Shown here: positions 1 through 13,250 of the stretch, piece after piece
How positions within the stretch are numbered: position 1 is the first letter of the stretch
Layout: each line of letters begins with the position of its first letter
Source: Lysobacter sp. Root76
Lineage (GTDB): Bacteria > Pseudomonadota > Gammaproteobacteria > Xanthomonadales > Xanthomonadaceae
Reading direction: 5' to 3'
Length of the DNA stretch: 64,000 nt
Assembly (NCBI RefSeq): GCF_001428685.1
Contig: NZ_LMIK01000008.1
Location: 172,730-236,729 of the forward strand
Notes under the pieces: generated by a model
The model's database searches: none
Seen by the model: the letters and a program-made list of their open reading frames with translations, nothing else
What the model was told of the DNA's origin: nothing
Made by a program: the position numbers and the translations under genes

Positions 1-190
1 CATCGCCGCATCCCCCACTGAACCGCGGCGCCACACCGTCGCTCGCGGCGACAATGCCTGGACCATCGCCAAGCGCTACGGCATCCGCGTCTCCGACCTG
101 CTGCAACGCAACGGCCTGGGCGCCGAAGCGGTGCTCAAGCCCGGCCAGGCGCTGCTGATCGACACCGGGCCGGGCGGCGCAGCGCCGTGA
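1..190 (+). CDS. LysM-domain protein, C-terminal end (probably lytic transglycosylase MltD)
   Basis: The frame is open from base 2 to the TGA at 188-190 and gives the last 62 residues of a protein whose start lies outside the window. The visible part is one LysM peptidoglycan-binding repeat, beginning HTVARGDNAWTIAKRYGI and closing with LKPGQALLID, followed by a short Gly/Ala tail. LysM repeats at the C-terminus just upstream of fabI fit membrane-bound lytic murein transglycosylase D, which ends this way in the family. The catalytic domain is not visible, so the MltD name is an inference; the LysM call is firm. Confidence 0.7.
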   Translation, partial: IAASPTEPRRHTVARGDNAWTIAKRYGIRVSDLLQRNGLGAEAVLKPGQALLIDTGPGGAAP

Positions 191-314
191 ACCGTACCGG
201 ACCGTCCGTCGCCATGGCGCGGGTACACTAGAGCCTTTGCTCGACCGCGCATCGGTCGGGCGGTTCCGTAAGCGTCCGGCGACGGCCGCGTCCACCAAGT
301 TTTAGGGAGTGCAC

Positions 315-1124
315 ATGGGTTTCCTGCAAGGCAAGCGCGCACTGATCACCGGCATCGCCAGCGAGCGCTCGATCGCCAGCGGCATCGCCGAGGCCATGCA
401 CCGCGAAGGCGCGCAACTGGCGTTCACCTACCAGACCGAAAAGCTCAAGTCGCGCGTCGAGAAAGCCGCCGCCGAGTACCGCCAGGAAGGTCAGGCCAAC
501 GACATCGTGATTCCGCTCGACGTCACCAGCGACGAGCAGATCGCCGCCTGCTTCGAGGAGCTGGGCAAGCATTGGGACGGCTTCGACATCCTCGTCCACG
601 CCATCGCCTACGCGCCGCGCGAAGCCATCGCCGGCCAGTTCCTCGACGGCCTGACCCGCGAGAACTTCGCCATCGCCCACGACATCTCGGCCTACTCGCT
701 GGCCGCGATGGCCAAGGCCGCGCGTCCGCAGATGCAGGGCCGCAACGGTTCGATCCTGACCCTGAGCTACCTCGGCGCCGAACGCGCCCTGGCCGGCTAC
801 AACGTCATGGGTGTGGCCAAGGCCAGCCTGGAAGCGACCGTGCGCTACCTGGCCTACAACCTCGGCCCGGAAGGCACCCGCGTCAATGCGATTTCGGCCG
901 GCCCGATCAAGACCCTGGCCGCGGCCGGTATCGCCGGTTTCCGCAAGATCCTCGGCCACGTCGAGGAGAACGCGCCGATGCGCCGCACCGTCACGATCGA
1001 ACAGGTCGGCAACGTCGCCGCGTTCCTGTGCTCGGACCTGGCCGCGGGCGTGACCGGCGAAGTCACCTATGTCGACTCGGGGTACAACATCCTGGGTATG
1101 ACTGGGATTGGCGACGGCGAGTGA
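315..1124 (+). CDS. fabI: Enoyl-[acyl-carrier-protein] reductase (NADH) FabI
   Basis: Reduces trans-2-enoyl-ACP to acyl-ACP with NADH, the last step of each fatty-acid elongation round, in the cytoplasm. The product has 269 residues, close to the usual 262. The short-chain dehydrogenase fold is visible: N-terminal nucleotide-binding segment ([17 protein letters not shown]) and the FabI-type active site with Tyr152, Tyr162 and Lys169 in Y-x6-K spacing (GYNVMGVAK). ATG 315 is chosen because AGGGAG (304-309) lies five bases upstream; the in-frame GTG at 309 sits inside that ribosome site. A strong terminator follows. Confidence 0.96.
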   Translation: MGFLQGKRALITGIASERSIASGIAEAMHREGAQLAFTYQTEKLKSRVEKAAAEYRQEGQANDIVIPLDVTSDEQIAACFEELGKHWDGFDILVHAIAYAPREAIAGQFLDGLTRENFAIAHDISAYSLAAMAKAARPQMQGRNGSILTLSYLGAERALAGYNVMGVAKASLEATVRYLAYNLGPEGTRVNAISAGPIKTLAAAGIAGFRKILGHVEENAPMRRTVTIEQVGNVAAFLCSDLAAGVTGEVTYVDSGYNILGMTGIGDGE

Positions 1125-1157
1125 TATCGCGCCGCGCTTCGGCGCGGATGCATGAGG

Positions 1158-1190
1158 AAAAAGCCCGGCGCGATGCCGGGCTTTTTCTTT
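1158..1190 (+). terminator. Rho-independent terminator of fabI
   Basis: An eight-base-pair stem, AGCCCGGC with GCCGGGCT, is followed by a T-rich run (TTTTTCTTT). It starts about 35 bases after the fabI stop codon. Confidence 0.85.
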
Positions 1191-1239
1191 GGGCGCTCCC
1201 GCTTCTTCCGAGGCAAGAAAATTAAGATCCATGCCTTGA

Positions 1240-1380
1240 GCCCCTCTCCCGCTTGCGGCGCCCGAAGGGTGTGCAAGGCTGAGAGGGGTTGGGGTGAGGG
1301 CCGCCGCGGGCGCGTAACTCCAACCTCAATCGCTGCCCTCATCCGCCCTTCGGGCACCTTCTCCCGCAAGCGGGAGAAGG
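1240..1380. repeat. Two copies of dispersed palindromic repeat family A
   Basis: Copy one (1240-1300) runs from CCCCTCTCCCGC to GAGAGGGGTTGGGGTGAGGG. Copy two (1335-1380) reads GCCCTCATCCGCC, then a CTTCTCCCGCAAGCGGGAGAAGG hairpin split between its arms. Related palindromes occur at 29598-29641 and 51289-51327. All lie between genes, as expected for REP-like elements. The rest of this 331-base gap holds only the two flanking terminators. Confidence 0.75.
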
Positions 1381-1403
1381 AAACCTCAAGCCAGCGCAAC
1401 AAA

Positions 1404-1433
1404 CAAAAAGCCCGGCGGTTGCCGGGCTTTTCG
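1404..1433 (-). terminator. Rho-independent terminator of ppiD
   Basis: On the minus strand the stem AAGCCCGGC/GCCGGGCTT is followed by TTTTTGTTTG. It begins just past the ppiD stop codon at 1456. Confidence 0.8.
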
Positions 1434-1455
1434 TCTGCGATAACGCGAGTACCGA

Positions 1456-3447
1456 TCAGAGATTCTGATCGACCACCGTCACCTTCATGCGCTTGCGCTG
1501 TGCCGCCACCAGGGCCTTGATGTCGTCGGCGCCGCTGATCTGCGCCAGCTGCGTCTGCATCTGCTGGCGCTGCGGCGGCGGGACCTGGGCCAGATCGCCC
1601 GGGGTGACCTTGCTGACCGCGAACAGCACCGCGCGGCCATCGGGCAGCATCGCCCGGCCCGGGGTGACCTTGCCGGCCGCGGGCGGCGCGACCGCGAACA
1701 CGGCCTCGCTGACGCTGGGGTCCGGAATCGGCGCGCCGCGCGGCAGGTTCGGAATCGTGTGCGGCGCCGGCAGCTGCTTGGACGTCGCCACCGCTTCCAG
1801 GGTTTCGCCGGCGCGCAGGCGTGCCAGCAGTGCGTCGGCTTCCTTGGCGGCGGCCTTGGTCGCGCGGTCGGCGCGGACCGCGGCGATCACCTGATCGCGC
1901 ACCTGCGCCAGCGGCAGCGAGCGCTCCGGGGTGTGCGCGGTGACGCGGATCAGCACGCTCTGGCCCGGGGCGAGCTCGATCGGATCGCTGACCGTGCCGT
2001 CCTGGATCAGGGTGTCGGAGAACGCCGCACGCAGCAGCGCCGGATTCGCGGCCAGGCCCTGAGCACCGTTGCGCGCGCCTTGGCGGGTGATCGGGCCGAG
2101 CTTCTGCACCGGCAGGTTCATCTCGCGCGCGGCCGGGCCCAGCGACGACGGGTTCTTGTAGACCAGGTCGACCAGGCGGCCGGTGAAATCGCTGACCACG
2201 CGCTCGCGGTCGGCATCGGCCTGCTCGCGCGCCAGCGCTTCGCGCGCCTGCTCGAAGGTTTGCTGCTGGCCGGCCTTGACCTCGCGCACCTGGATCACGT
2301 GCCAGCCGAAGTCGGTCTTGACCGGGCCGACGATCGCGCCCTGCGGAGCGGCGAACAGCGCCTGCTCGAACGGCGCCACCATCATGCCCTTGCTCACCCA
2401 GCCCAGATCGCCGCCGCCGGCCTTGGAGCCGGTGTCGTCGGTGTTAGCGCGCGCCAGCGCGGCGAAGTCCGCGCCCGGCGCCTTGGCCTGCGCGGCCAGC
2501 TGCGCGGCCTTGGTTTCGGCGGCCTTCTGCGCTGCGGCATCTGCGCCCTCGGCCACGCGCACCAGGATGTGCGAAGCCAGGCGCTGTTCCTGGGCGACGA
2601 AACGGCTCTTTTCCTGTTCGTAGCGCTTGCGCAGCGTGGCCTCGTCGGCCGCCGGCGGCGCCGGCACGCTGGCCGCGTTCACTTCCACGTATTCCAGGGT
2701 CACGCTCTCCGGCGCGCGATAGTCCGCGGTGTGCGCCTGGAACCAGGACTGCAGTTCGGCCGCGCTGACCGCGCCGGTATCGGGCGCCGGCTGCGGCAGC
2801 ATCACCAGGCCGACGTCGCGGGTCTCGCCCATCAGGCGGATCAAGCGATCCATCTCGGAGCTGGTCACGAATTCGCTTTCGACCAGGCCGCCGGCCAGCA
2901 GCGACTGCTGCAGCGACTGGCGCACGGTTTCCTGGAACTGTTTCGGCGTCTGCGCCGGCACCTGCGAGGCCAGGGCCAGGCGATAACGGTCGAGGTTGAA
3001 CTTGCCGTCGACCTGGAACGCCGGCACTTCGGCGATGGTCTTCTTCACCAGCGCGTCGCTGACCGCCAGGCCTTCGCCCTTGGCCGCCAGTTCCTGCACG
3101 CGCCGATCGATCAGCATGTCGAGGATCGCGAGCTTGTTTTCCTTGGTCTCGAAATCGCGCGCGTCGAAGGCCTCGCCTTCGGCCGCACGGCGGCGCTGGC
3201 GCTCCTGCTCGAAAGCGGTGCGGAAGTCGGTGGACTCGATCTTCTCGTGCTGCCACAGCATCGACACCGGCCACCATGCCGGCGCCGACGGCCAGTACGA
3301 CGGCGGCACATCGATATGCGCGACCGAGGTATCGGTGCGCTGGCCCATGTACTGCTCGATGCCGACGAAGGCGAAGGGAATGATCAGCAGGCCGAGGATC
3401 GCGGTGGCGATCCAGCCGGAAGTCTTGTCGCGAAGTTTCTGCAGCAT
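1456..3447 (-). CDS. ppiD: Periplasmic peptidyl-prolyl isomerase/chaperone PpiD
   Basis: Inner-membrane-anchored chaperone acting on newly exported outer-membrane proteins at the periplasmic side of SecYEG. 663 residues, near the usual 620-660. One membrane segment (about residues 12-32, IATAILGLLIIPFAFVGIEQ) is followed by a SurA-like helical region and a parvulin domain around residues 285-390 (RLASHILVRV, GGGDLGWVSKGMM, FGWHVIQVREV). After the anchor there is a Trp-rich stretch (SYWPSAPAWWPVSMLW) in place of the usual short link. The gene stands alone between its own terminator and a tRNA-Asp gene. Confidence 0.92.
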   Translation of the reverse strand: MLQKLRDKTSGWIATAILGLLIIPFAFVGIEQYMGQRTDTSVAHIDVPPSYWPSAPAWWPVSMLWQHEKIESTDFRTAFEQERQRRRAAEGEAFDARDFETKENKLAILDMLIDRRVQELAAKGEGLAVSDALVKKTIAEVPAFQVDGKFNLDRYRLALASQVPAQTPKQFQETVRQSLQQSLLAGGLVESEFVTSSEMDRLIRLMGETRDVGLVMLPQPAPDTGAVSAAELQSWFQAHTADYRAPESVTLEYVEVNAASVPAPPAADEATLRKRYEQEKSRFVAQEQRLASHILVRVAEGADAAAQKAAETKAAQLAAQAKAPGADFAALARANTDDTGSKAGGGDLGWVSKGMMVAPFEQALFAAPQGAIVGPVKTDFGWHVIQVREVKAGQQQTFEQAREALAREQADADRERVVSDFTGRLVDLVYKNPSSLGPAAREMNLPVQKLGPITRQGARNGAQGLAANPALLRAAFSDTLIQDGTVSDPIELAPGQSVLIRVTAHTPERSLPLAQVRDQVIAAVRADRATKAAAKEADALLARLRAGETLEAVATSKQLPAPHTIPNLPRGAPIPDPSVSEAVFAVAPPAAGKVTPGRAMLPDGRAVLFAVSKVTPGDLAQVPPPQRQQMQTQLAQISGADDIKALVAAQRKRMKVTVVDQNL

Positions 3448-3590
3448 ATCCGGGTCGCGTGGGTCGTAAGCCGGACAGTTTAGCGCGCTTGGGGCCGGGC
3501 GCGCGGGCCGGCCGCGGCGGGGCCGGCGGGCGGTCCCGGCCGGGCCCTGAATCGGGACGGCGTCGGCAGAATCCGGGCGGCGGGCGCCGG

Positions 3591-3620
3591 AAAAAAAGAA
3601 GGCGCCGTTTCCGGCGCCTT
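3591..3620 (-). terminator. Terminator downstream of the first tRNA-Asp
   Basis: On the minus strand GAAGGCGCCG-GAAA-CGGCGCCTTC is followed by a run of seven T. It lies nine bases past the CCA end of the tRNA-Asp at 3630-3706. Confidence 0.9.
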
Positions 3621-3629
3621 CGGCAAAAC

Positions 3630-3706
3630 TGGCGGAGTGGACGGGACTCGAACCCGCGACCTCCGGCGTGACAGGCCAGCATTCTAACCGACTGAACTAC
3701 CACTCC
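3630..3706 (-). tRNA. tRNA-Asp (GTC)
   Basis: A 77-base tRNA including an encoded CCA. Acceptor arms GGAGTGG and the 3' CCACTCC-like arm pair, the T loop reads GGTTCGAGTCC, and the anticodon loop CTGTCAC gives anticodon GTC. It is identical in sequence to the copy at 3893-3969. Confidence 0.95.
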
Positions 3707-3721
3707 GCGTTTTTGAAATTG

Positions 3722-3796
3722 TACCGCTGGAAACTTTACCGCTAGAAACCTTATCGCTAGAAACCTTATCGCTAGAAACCTTATCGCTAAAACTGG
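3722..3796. repeat. Five tandem copies of a 15-bp unit
   Basis: Units read TACCGCTGGAAACTT, TACCGCTAGAAACCT, TATCGCTAGAAACCT (twice) and TATCGCTAAAACTGG. The array fills most of the spacer between the two identical tRNA-Asp genes. The unit is a multiple of three bases, but nothing else suggests that it is translated. Confidence 0.85.
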
Positions 3797-3856
3797 CGCG
3801 TCCGACTTATGGTTGCGCATCTGTTGCCGCGCAACAAAATCGAAGGCCCTCACTTA

Positions 3857-3884
3857 AAACAAAAGCGCCGTTTCCGGCGCTTTT
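3857..3884 (-). terminator. Terminator downstream of the second tRNA-Asp
   Basis: On the minus strand AAAAGCGCCG-GAAA-CGGCGCTTTT is followed by GTTTTAAG. It has the same core stem as the terminator after the first tRNA-Asp, so gene and terminator look duplicated together. Confidence 0.85.
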
Positions 3885-3892
3885 GGCGAAAC

Positions 3893-3969
3893 TGGCGGAG
3901 TGGACGGGACTCGAACCCGCGACCTCCGGCGTGACAGGCCAGCATTCTAACCGACTGAACTACCACTCC
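3893..3969 (-). tRNA. tRNA-Asp (GTC), second copy
   Basis: A 77-base tRNA including CCA, identical to the gene at 3630-3706, with anticodon GTC in the loop CTGTCAC. Confidence 0.95.
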
Positions 3970-4045
3970 GCACTTTGAAACTTGGCTCGTTGCCTTGCGG
4001 CGCTACCGTTTCCGGAGGGCGGCTAAGCAGTAGGGCCTGTGAATC

Positions 4046-4120
4046 TGGTGGGTGCTGAGGGTTTCGAACCCCCGACCCTCTCCGTGTAAAGGAGACGCTC
4101 TACCGCTGAGCTAAGCACCC
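4046..4120 (-). tRNA. tRNA-Val (TAC)
   Basis: A 75-base tRNA including CCA. Acceptor GGGTGCT pairs with AGCACCC, the anticodon stem TCTCC/GGAGA encloses TTTACAC, giving anticodon TAC, and the T loop is GGTTCGAAACC. It lies 11 bases after hupB in the same direction and may be cotranscribed with it. Confidence 0.94.
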
Positions 4121-4131
4121 GAGCGAGTCGC

Positions 4132-4404
4132 TTAGTTTACAGCATCCTTCAGCGCCTTGCCAGCCTTGAACGCGGGGTTCTTCGAGGCCTTGATCTTGAT
4201 GGTGTCGCCGGTCTTCGGGTTGCGGCCCTGGCGCGCGGCGCGCTTGCGGACCTGGAACGTACCGAAGCCCACGAGCGTAACGGTATCGCCCTTCTTCAGC
4301 GCCTTGGTGATCACGCCGATCACGGCGTCGACAGCGTTGGCTGCATCGGTCTTGGACAGCTCGGCAGCATCGGCGACGGCGCTGATGAATTCACCCTTGT
4401 TCAT
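4132..4404 (-). CDS. hupB: DNA-binding protein HU
   Basis: Small nucleoid protein of 90 residues, the standard HU length, that dimerises and bends DNA without strong sequence preference. The family signature is complete: N-terminal [18 protein letters not shown], the flanking [18 protein letters not shown] and the arm and tail [21 protein letters not shown] (shown in parts). GGGAG stands eight bases before the ATG. Its own sigma70-type promoter is visible upstream, in the gap to lon. The lon-hupB order is common in proteobacteria. Confidence 0.96.
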   Translation of the reverse strand: MNKGEFISAVADAAELSKTDAANAVDAVIGVITKALKKGDTVTLVGFGTFQVRKRAARQGRNPKTGDTIKIKASKNPAFKAGKALKDAVN

Positions 4405-4533
4405 TCTTTGACTCCCTGTGCGGTGTTACCGCGTGTTCTGAGAATCGGCGTGGCCGCTGCGCGAGCGTTACCACGCCGATCGAGTTTGCCGCGCGCTACT
4501 GCGTCTCGTGGCAGCTTTCGCGCGGTTGCGGTC

Positions 4534-4562
4534 GTTATACCAGCGGCATTTTGGGGGTGCAA
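4534..4562 (-). promoter_or_regulatory. Sigma70-type promoter of hupB
   Basis: On the minus strand TTGCAC (4557-4562), a 17-base spacer and TATAAC (4534-4539) are present. This predicts a leader of about 120 bases before the hupB ATG at 4404. Confidence 0.7.
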
Positions 4563-4626
4563 GCCTGAAAGCTAATAACGACGGGCCTTCCAGCCTATTC
4601 GTTCGCTTTCCGACCAACGGAATCCG

Positions 4627-7059
<2,433 letters not shown>

Positions 7060-7163
7060 GACAGCTCCGGGGGGAGGAATACGGGTAAACCGGTACGGGA
7101 AAGCCGGGCGCCGACGGCGGCGCCCCGGATTGCGATTGTGGGCTTGAGAGCCCCTTGGGACGG

Positions 7164-7192
7164 TTATGGGGGCCTGCGCCATAGGATGCAAG
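7164..7192 (-). promoter_or_regulatory. Sigma32-like heat-shock promoter of lon
   Basis: On the minus strand CTTGCAT (7186-7192) and CCCCATAA (7164-7171) are separated by 14 bases, close to the sigma32 pattern CTTGAAA / CCCCATNT. The lon start codon is about 105 bases downstream. Confidence 0.65.
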
Positions 7193-7218
7193 CGGCCCGC
7201 GCTTCGCAGCGCGGGCCG
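7193..7218 (-). terminator. Stem-loop between clpX and lon
   Basis: A perfect ten-base-pair stem (CGGCCCGCGC/GCGCGGGCCG) with a six-base loop lies after clpX and just upstream of the lon promoter. No T run follows on the minus strand, so it may be a weak terminator or a barrier to 3' decay. Confidence 0.4.
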
Positions 7219-7296
7219 TGCAGTAAAAACGCTTCGGAATCAGCCGGTTACAGACTGATATGCGACGTCCACAGGGAACGTCGCCAGGGGCCGCGT

Positions 7297-8589
<1,293 letters not shown>

Positions 8590-8778
8590 GCTTTTGCCCA
8601 AGTGGTGCGGTGTGCACGGAACGTGCCGCTAAGGGCCATATCCGGATGTACGTAGTGCGCTGTCGGCCCGAGGATAACACAGCGCTCCGGCCCGTCTTCG
8701 GGCCGGCCGCCGAGTCTGTTCGTCGCCGAAAACAGGTTCCGGATCAACGGCTTGCGCGCCGGTGTCGGAGCCTGGGGA

Positions 8779-9405
<627 letters not shown>

Positions 9406-9480
9406 CTCGACGGCACCTATGGCTGACGTTGAATGCTTTGCAGAGCCTTCGGCGGTACCGAAGGTTCCCGGTTAAGCCCA

Positions 9481-9509
9481 ACTTGGGGCCTGTCGGGCCT
9501 CTACGCAAG
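9481..9509 (-). promoter_or_regulatory. Sigma32-like heat-shock promoter of clpP
   Basis: On the minus strand CTTGCGT (9503-9509) and CCCCAAGT (9481-9488) are 14 bases apart, the same spacing as in the lon promoter. A hairpin GGGCGTCCCG/CGGGACGCC lies beside it toward tig and may end tig transcripts. Confidence 0.6.
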
Positions 9510-9574
9510 GGCGTCCCGCGGTTCGGGACGCCTGCCTGGCGCGCTCGCTTCCTGCGGGATCGTCGCCCCGACGG

Positions 9575-10873
9575 TTACTGGCGGATCGCTTCGCTGAACG
9601 ACAACGGCTGCTCGGTGTGCTGGGCGCGCTCGGCGATCCAGTCGATCACCTGCTCTTCCATCACCCGGCCCTGCAGGCTGTTCATCAGCTGCGGGTCGTT
9701 GCGGTACAGCTCGATCACCTGCTGCGGCTCCTCGTAGGTCGAGGCGATCAGCTTCAGGGTCTCGTTGAGGCGGCGCGGGTCCAGCATCAGCTGGTTGCGG
9801 CGCGCGATCTCGCCGACCAGCAGGCCGACCAACACGCGCTTGCGGGCGCTGTCCATGAAGGTCAGGTAGGCGTCGGCCGGGGCTTCGATGTTGCGGCCCT
9901 GGCGGCGCGCCTGCTCGACGGTCTGACGGGCCATGTCGCGGGCCTCGCCTTCGACCAGCTTCGGCGGCATTTCGACGCTCTGGTAGGCGGCGATCAACTG
10001 CTCGCCTACTTCGCGGCGCAGACGGGTCATCAGCGCACCCTTGAGCTCGCGCTCCAGGTTGCTGCGGATGTCGGAGCGGAACTGCTCGACGTCGCCGCTC
10101 TTGATGCCGAAGCTCTTGATGAAGGCGGCATCGACGTCCGGCAGCACCGGCTCGGACACCTGGGTGGCCTTGAGATGCACTTCGACGGTGCGGCCGGCGA
10201 ACTGCGGCACGCGCCAATCGGTCGGGAAGTCGATCGCGGCGATCTTCTCGTCGCCGGCCTTGAGGCCGACCAGCGCGTCCTCGATGGCGCCGAACATCGC
10301 GCCCGAGCCGATCACGGTCGCGCCGCGCTCGACGCCTTCGGCGGGAATGCGCTCGTCGCCGATCTGCGACCAGGTCTCGATCTCGACCGCGTCGCCGGCG
10401 GCGGCCGCGCGCTCGACCGGGTTCCAGGTGCGGCGCTGCAGGCGCAGATTCTCGATCATCGCCTCGATGTCGGCGTCCGCGACGTCCGCGGTGTGGCGCA
10501 CGACATTGAGCTTGGCGACGTCGATGTCGCCGAAGTCCGGCACCACTTCGAAGGTGGCGACATAGGCCAGCTCACCGCCCTCGGCGGCCGCCGGCTCGAT
10601 CATCGGGTTGCCCGCGATCTGCAGCGACTCCTGGCGCACGGCATTGCTGAAGCCTTCGCGCAGCAGGCCGTCGAGCACTTCGGCGCGGACCTGCTCGCCG
10701 AAACGCTGCTCGATCACCTTGGCCGGCACCTTGCCGGGACGGAAACCCTTGATCTTGGCGCCGCGCGCGATTTCGCGCAGGCGACCGCCGACCTGGCTCT
10801 CGAGGCGATCCGCCGGGAGACTGAAGGTCAGACGGCGTTCCAGATTACCCAGCGATTCGACCGAAACTTGCAT
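9575..10873 (-). CDS. tig: Trigger factor
   Basis: Ribosome-bound chaperone and prolyl isomerase that shields nascent chains at the exit tunnel. 432 residues, the usual length. The ribosome-binding loop GFRPGKVP lies at residues 43-50. It is followed by an FKBP-type isomerase domain (roughly 155-245, [13 protein letters not shown] onward) and the helical C-terminal chaperone arms. ATG 10873 is chosen because AGGAGT stands just before it and [15 protein letters not shown] is the family start. First gene of the tig-clpP-clpX block. Confidence 0.96.
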   Translation of the reverse strand: MQVSVESLGNLERRLTFSLPADRLESQVGGRLREIARGAKIKGFRPGKVPAKVIEQRFGEQVRAEVLDGLLREGFSNAVRQESLQIAGNPMIEPAAAEGGELAYVATFEVVPDFGDIDVAKLNVVRHTADVADADIEAMIENLRLQRRTWNPVERAAAAGDAVEIETWSQIGDERIPAEGVERGATVIGSGAMFGAIEDALVGLKAGDEKIAAIDFPTDWRVPQFAGRTVEVHLKATQVSEPVLPDVDAAFIKSFGIKSGDVEQFRSDIRSNLERELKGALMTRLRREVGEQLIAAYQSVEMPPKLVEGEARDMARQTVEQARRQGRNIEAPADAYLTFMDSARKRVLVGLLVGEIARRNQLMLDPRRLNETLKLIASTYEEPQQVIELYRNDPQLMNSLQGRVMEEQVIDWIAERAQHTEQPLSFSEAIRQ

Positions 10874-11052
10874 ATCCACTCCTGCTACCGCGACGGCCCG
10901 TCGCGGCACGATGTTGAAGACCTGTCCGACCGCCGGCCGGGCCAGCGCCCTCCAGCGGAACTTACTAGTTTCGCCGATTACGGGCCGCGCTGCCAGCCGG
11001 TCGGGCCGGCGTCCCGAATTCCGGGCTCAGGCGCGACCGCCCCGCTCCGGGC

Positions 11053-11682
11053 TCAGCGCAGGATCCGGCGGAAGGTCAGGTTCAGCCTCGGGCCGCAGGG
11101 CCGGGACAGCTTGGCGATGCCGTGCAGCCAGTGGCGCTGGGTGTCGCCGCGCATCAGCAGCAGGCAGCCTGAATCCAGCGGAATCCGCACGGGCGGGGTG
11201 ACGCTGGGGGCAGCCCCGCGCGCGACCCTGCGCTTCATCACGAACACCCGCCGCTCGCCCAGGCTGAGCGAGGCGATGGTCGGGCGCGGCCCGAGTTCGG
11301 GCTCGTCGTCGCTGTGGAAACCCATGCCGTCGCGGTGGTCGCGGTAGTAATTGAGCAGGACGCTGTTGAAAACCGCGCCGCTGGCCCGCTCCACCCGTCT
11401 CTTCAGGTCGGCCAGCAGCGGCGTCCACGGGCGCGGCTGCAGGTGCAGGCCGGAGTAGGTGTAGGCGGCATTGGCATCGCCGTACCACGCGCTCAGGCGC
11501 GGCTGCGCGACCTCGCGCCCGAACACCACGATCCGCTCGGCGCGCCAGGGCACCTGTTCGATCAGCTCGGCCAGGATCTCGGCGTCGGGCCGGCCCAGGT
11601 CCAGATGCGCCAGCCGCGACACATCGGCGCCGTCCATCGCCAGGGTTTCGAAGGTCTCGGACGGGGCGAACAGGTCCTGCAT
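11053..11682 (-). CDS. AlkB-like 2-oxoglutarate/Fe(II)-dependent dioxygenase
   Basis: Predicted oxidative demethylase of alkylated nucleic-acid bases. 209 residues. All expected ligands are present: iron ligands His123 and Asp125 (GFHSDDE) and His187 (HWLHGI), plus the 2-oxoglutarate arginine motif RLNLTFR (Arg199, Asn201, Arg205). The N-terminal substrate-side region LSAWYGDANAAYTYSG resembles the ALKBH2/3-type AlkB group rather than E. coli AlkB. Stands alone between tig and tRNA-Leu. The exact substrate (DNA or RNA) cannot be told from sequence. Confidence 0.88.
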   Translation of the reverse strand: MQDLFAPSETFETLAMDGADVSRLAHLDLGRPDAEILAELIEQVPWRAERIVVFGREVAQPRLSAWYGDANAAYTYSGLHLQPRPWTPLLADLKRRVERASGAVFNSVLLNYYRDHRDGMGFHSDDEPELGPRPTIASLSLGERRVFVMKRRVARGAAPSVTPPVRIPLDSGCLLLMRGDTQRHWLHGIAKLSRPCGPRLNLTFRRILR

Positions 11683-11717
11683 GCGCGTTGGGCGCTCCTC
11701 GTAGCCGGCGCCGGGGC

Positions 11718-11803
11718 TGGTGCGAAAGGCGGGACTCGAACCCGCACGGGGGTTACCCGCTGGAACCTAAATCCAGTGCGTCTACCAATTCCGCCACTTT
11801 CGC
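11718..11803 (-). tRNA. tRNA-Leu (TAG)
   Basis: An 86-base class II tRNA including CCA. Acceptor GCGAAAG pairs with CTTTCGC, the anticodon stem CTGGA/TCCAG encloses TTTAGGT (anticodon TAG), and the long variable arm and GGTTCGAGTCC T loop are clear. Confidence 0.95.
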
Positions 11804-11948
11804 GTTCGCGCCGCCCCGCAACGCGGGCCGGGCATTCTAGGCGCGCAACGCGGGCGCGCGCAAAGGGCGATGGCGCGAGCGCCTGCGCGCGGCCGCAACC
11901 GGCTGCGCGGGCGAACACGCGCCTGTGGACCGGCCGCCGCCGCGACCG

Positions 11949-12263
11949 CTAGTCCGCGGCTTGCACGGTAGCGGTATTGCCGGCCGCCGTTCCGTGCACT
12001 TCGTCGATCGCCGCGACCTTGCCGTCCTTGATCGTGATCAGCGTGGTCTTGCCGTCGCGGAAATATTCGAAGCGCTCACCGACTTCGGCGCCGTGCTTGT
12101 TCTCGATCTTTTTGATCCGGCTCGGCGCGCCGGCAACCTGATAGACCTGCCCCACGCCGTCGCCGAGCACGATGACGCGGTTGCCGAAGGCGACCGAATC
12201 GCTGGCCCAGGCGGGCGCTGCCAGCACCAGGCCCAAGGCGAGCCCCCATCCCAAGTTACGCAT
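11949..12263 (-). CDS. Small secreted protein (DUF2845-like)
   Basis: A 104-residue protein with a clear signal peptide (MRNLGWGLALGLVLAAPAWA, likely cut before SDS) and a mature part with the pattern GNRVIVLGDGVGQVYQVAGAP then a beta-rich region (RFEYFRDGKTTLITIKDGKV). This resembles DUF2845/BamE-like small periplasmic folds in which a Gly-rich turn precedes a two-layer sheet. GAGGAGG before ATG 12263 decides the start. Function unknown; the family name is tentative. Confidence 0.6.
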   Translation of the reverse strand: MRNLGWGLALGLVLAAPAWASDSVAFGNRVIVLGDGVGQVYQVAGAPSRIKKIENKHGAEVGERFEYFRDGKTTLITIKDGKVAAIDEVHGTAAGNTATVQAAD

Positions 12264-12413
12264 GAGCGACCTCCTCGTCCGTGGATACGCTCCAAAGTAC
12301 GGTCCGCGTCCCAGCGCAGGCTTAACCGATTCGGGAAATGCGCCGAACCGGTGGAGCGATCGCCCTCGCCGGGCGGAACGATGCATACCGCGTTCTAAGC
12401 GCGGGCGACACGT

Positions 12414-13250
12414 TCAGCGGCTGACGAACACCGCGATACGGTCGCTGCGCGGCAGTGCGTCGCCGTCGAGCCATGGCTCGGCGGCGACCACCGAGGTACA
12501 TGGGCCCAGGGTGCAGACACGGATCGTGCGCCCTCTCGCCTGCTGCGCCAGCGCATCCAACACTTGCCGCAGGATCGCGCCGGTGAACGGCGTGTACAGG
12601 TAATAGACGTTGCCGGCGTCCAGGCCGGCCTCGCGCGCATCCGTGCAGGCGAAGCTGGCGCGGCCCAGGCCGAGTTCGGCGGCGCAGGCGCGCGCACTGG
12701 CGACGTAGGCCGGCTCGATCTCGATGCCGTGGGCGTGCGCGCCGGTGCAGGCGGCGACCAGCAGCGGCACATGGCCGAGGCCGGCACCGAGGTCGATCAG
12801 CACGTCGTCGGCATCCAGCGACAATCGCCGCAGCAGGTCGAAGGCGTGCCGTGCCGGCGTCGGCTGGTAGAACACCATCTCCTCGCCGAGCGCGCCCACG
12901 TCGTCGCCGGGCGCTGGCAGGCGCAGTACGCCGCTGACGAGTTCGTCGAGGTGATCGTAATGCTCGCCCGTGGCCGCCTCGCCGGTTTGCCTGGCCCACT
13001 GCAACAACCGCGTGCCGCTGCGGCGGATGTCCTCGCGCAGCTCGTCATAAAAAGCCTGGTCCAGGGCCTCCAGCCGGGCGCGCAGCCCCCGCGCGCGGGC
13101 CTGCTCGCTCCCGCCCCCCAGATCGTAGGCGGCGAAATCCAGCGCCCGCTCCAGGCGATCCAGCGCCTGCGAGCGCTCGCGCAGCCGCAGCGGCTCCAGC
13201 AGCGCCGAGTCCGCTTCCAGTATGTCGAGCAGGCCTTTCAGGGCGGTCAT
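12414..13250 (-). CDS. Class I SAM-dependent methyltransferase
   Basis: A 278-residue protein with an all-helical N-terminal half (about residues 1-140) and a Rossmann methyltransferase domain. Motif I is DVLIDLGAGLGHVPLLVA and the acidic end of strand 2 is GIEIEP. A later YYLYTPFTG segment takes the place of the usual motif IV region. The layout resembles DOT1-like domains seen in proteobacteria, but no substrate can be assigned. ATG 13250 is the first start giving the conserved-looking helical region; longer frames are Arg-rich and unlikely. Confidence 0.7.
   Translation of the reverse strand: MTALKGLLDILEADSALLEPLRLRERSQALDRLERALDFAAYDLGGGSEQARARGLRARLEALDQAFYDELREDIRRSGTRLLQWARQTGEAATGEHYDHLDELVSGVLRLPAPGDDVGALGEEMVFYQPTPARHAFDLLRRLSLDADDVLIDLGAGLGHVPLLVAACTGAHAHGIEIEPAYVASARACAAELGLGRASFACTDAREAGLDAGNVYYLYTPFTGAILRQVLDALAQQARGRTIRVCTLGPCTSVVAAEPWLDGDALPRSDRIAVFVSR

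Noticed and set aside
3722-3796. A CRISPR array in the 15-bp repeats
   Set aside because: Units are contiguous without spacers and too short. No cas genes are in the window, and no CRISPR array was seen elsewhere.
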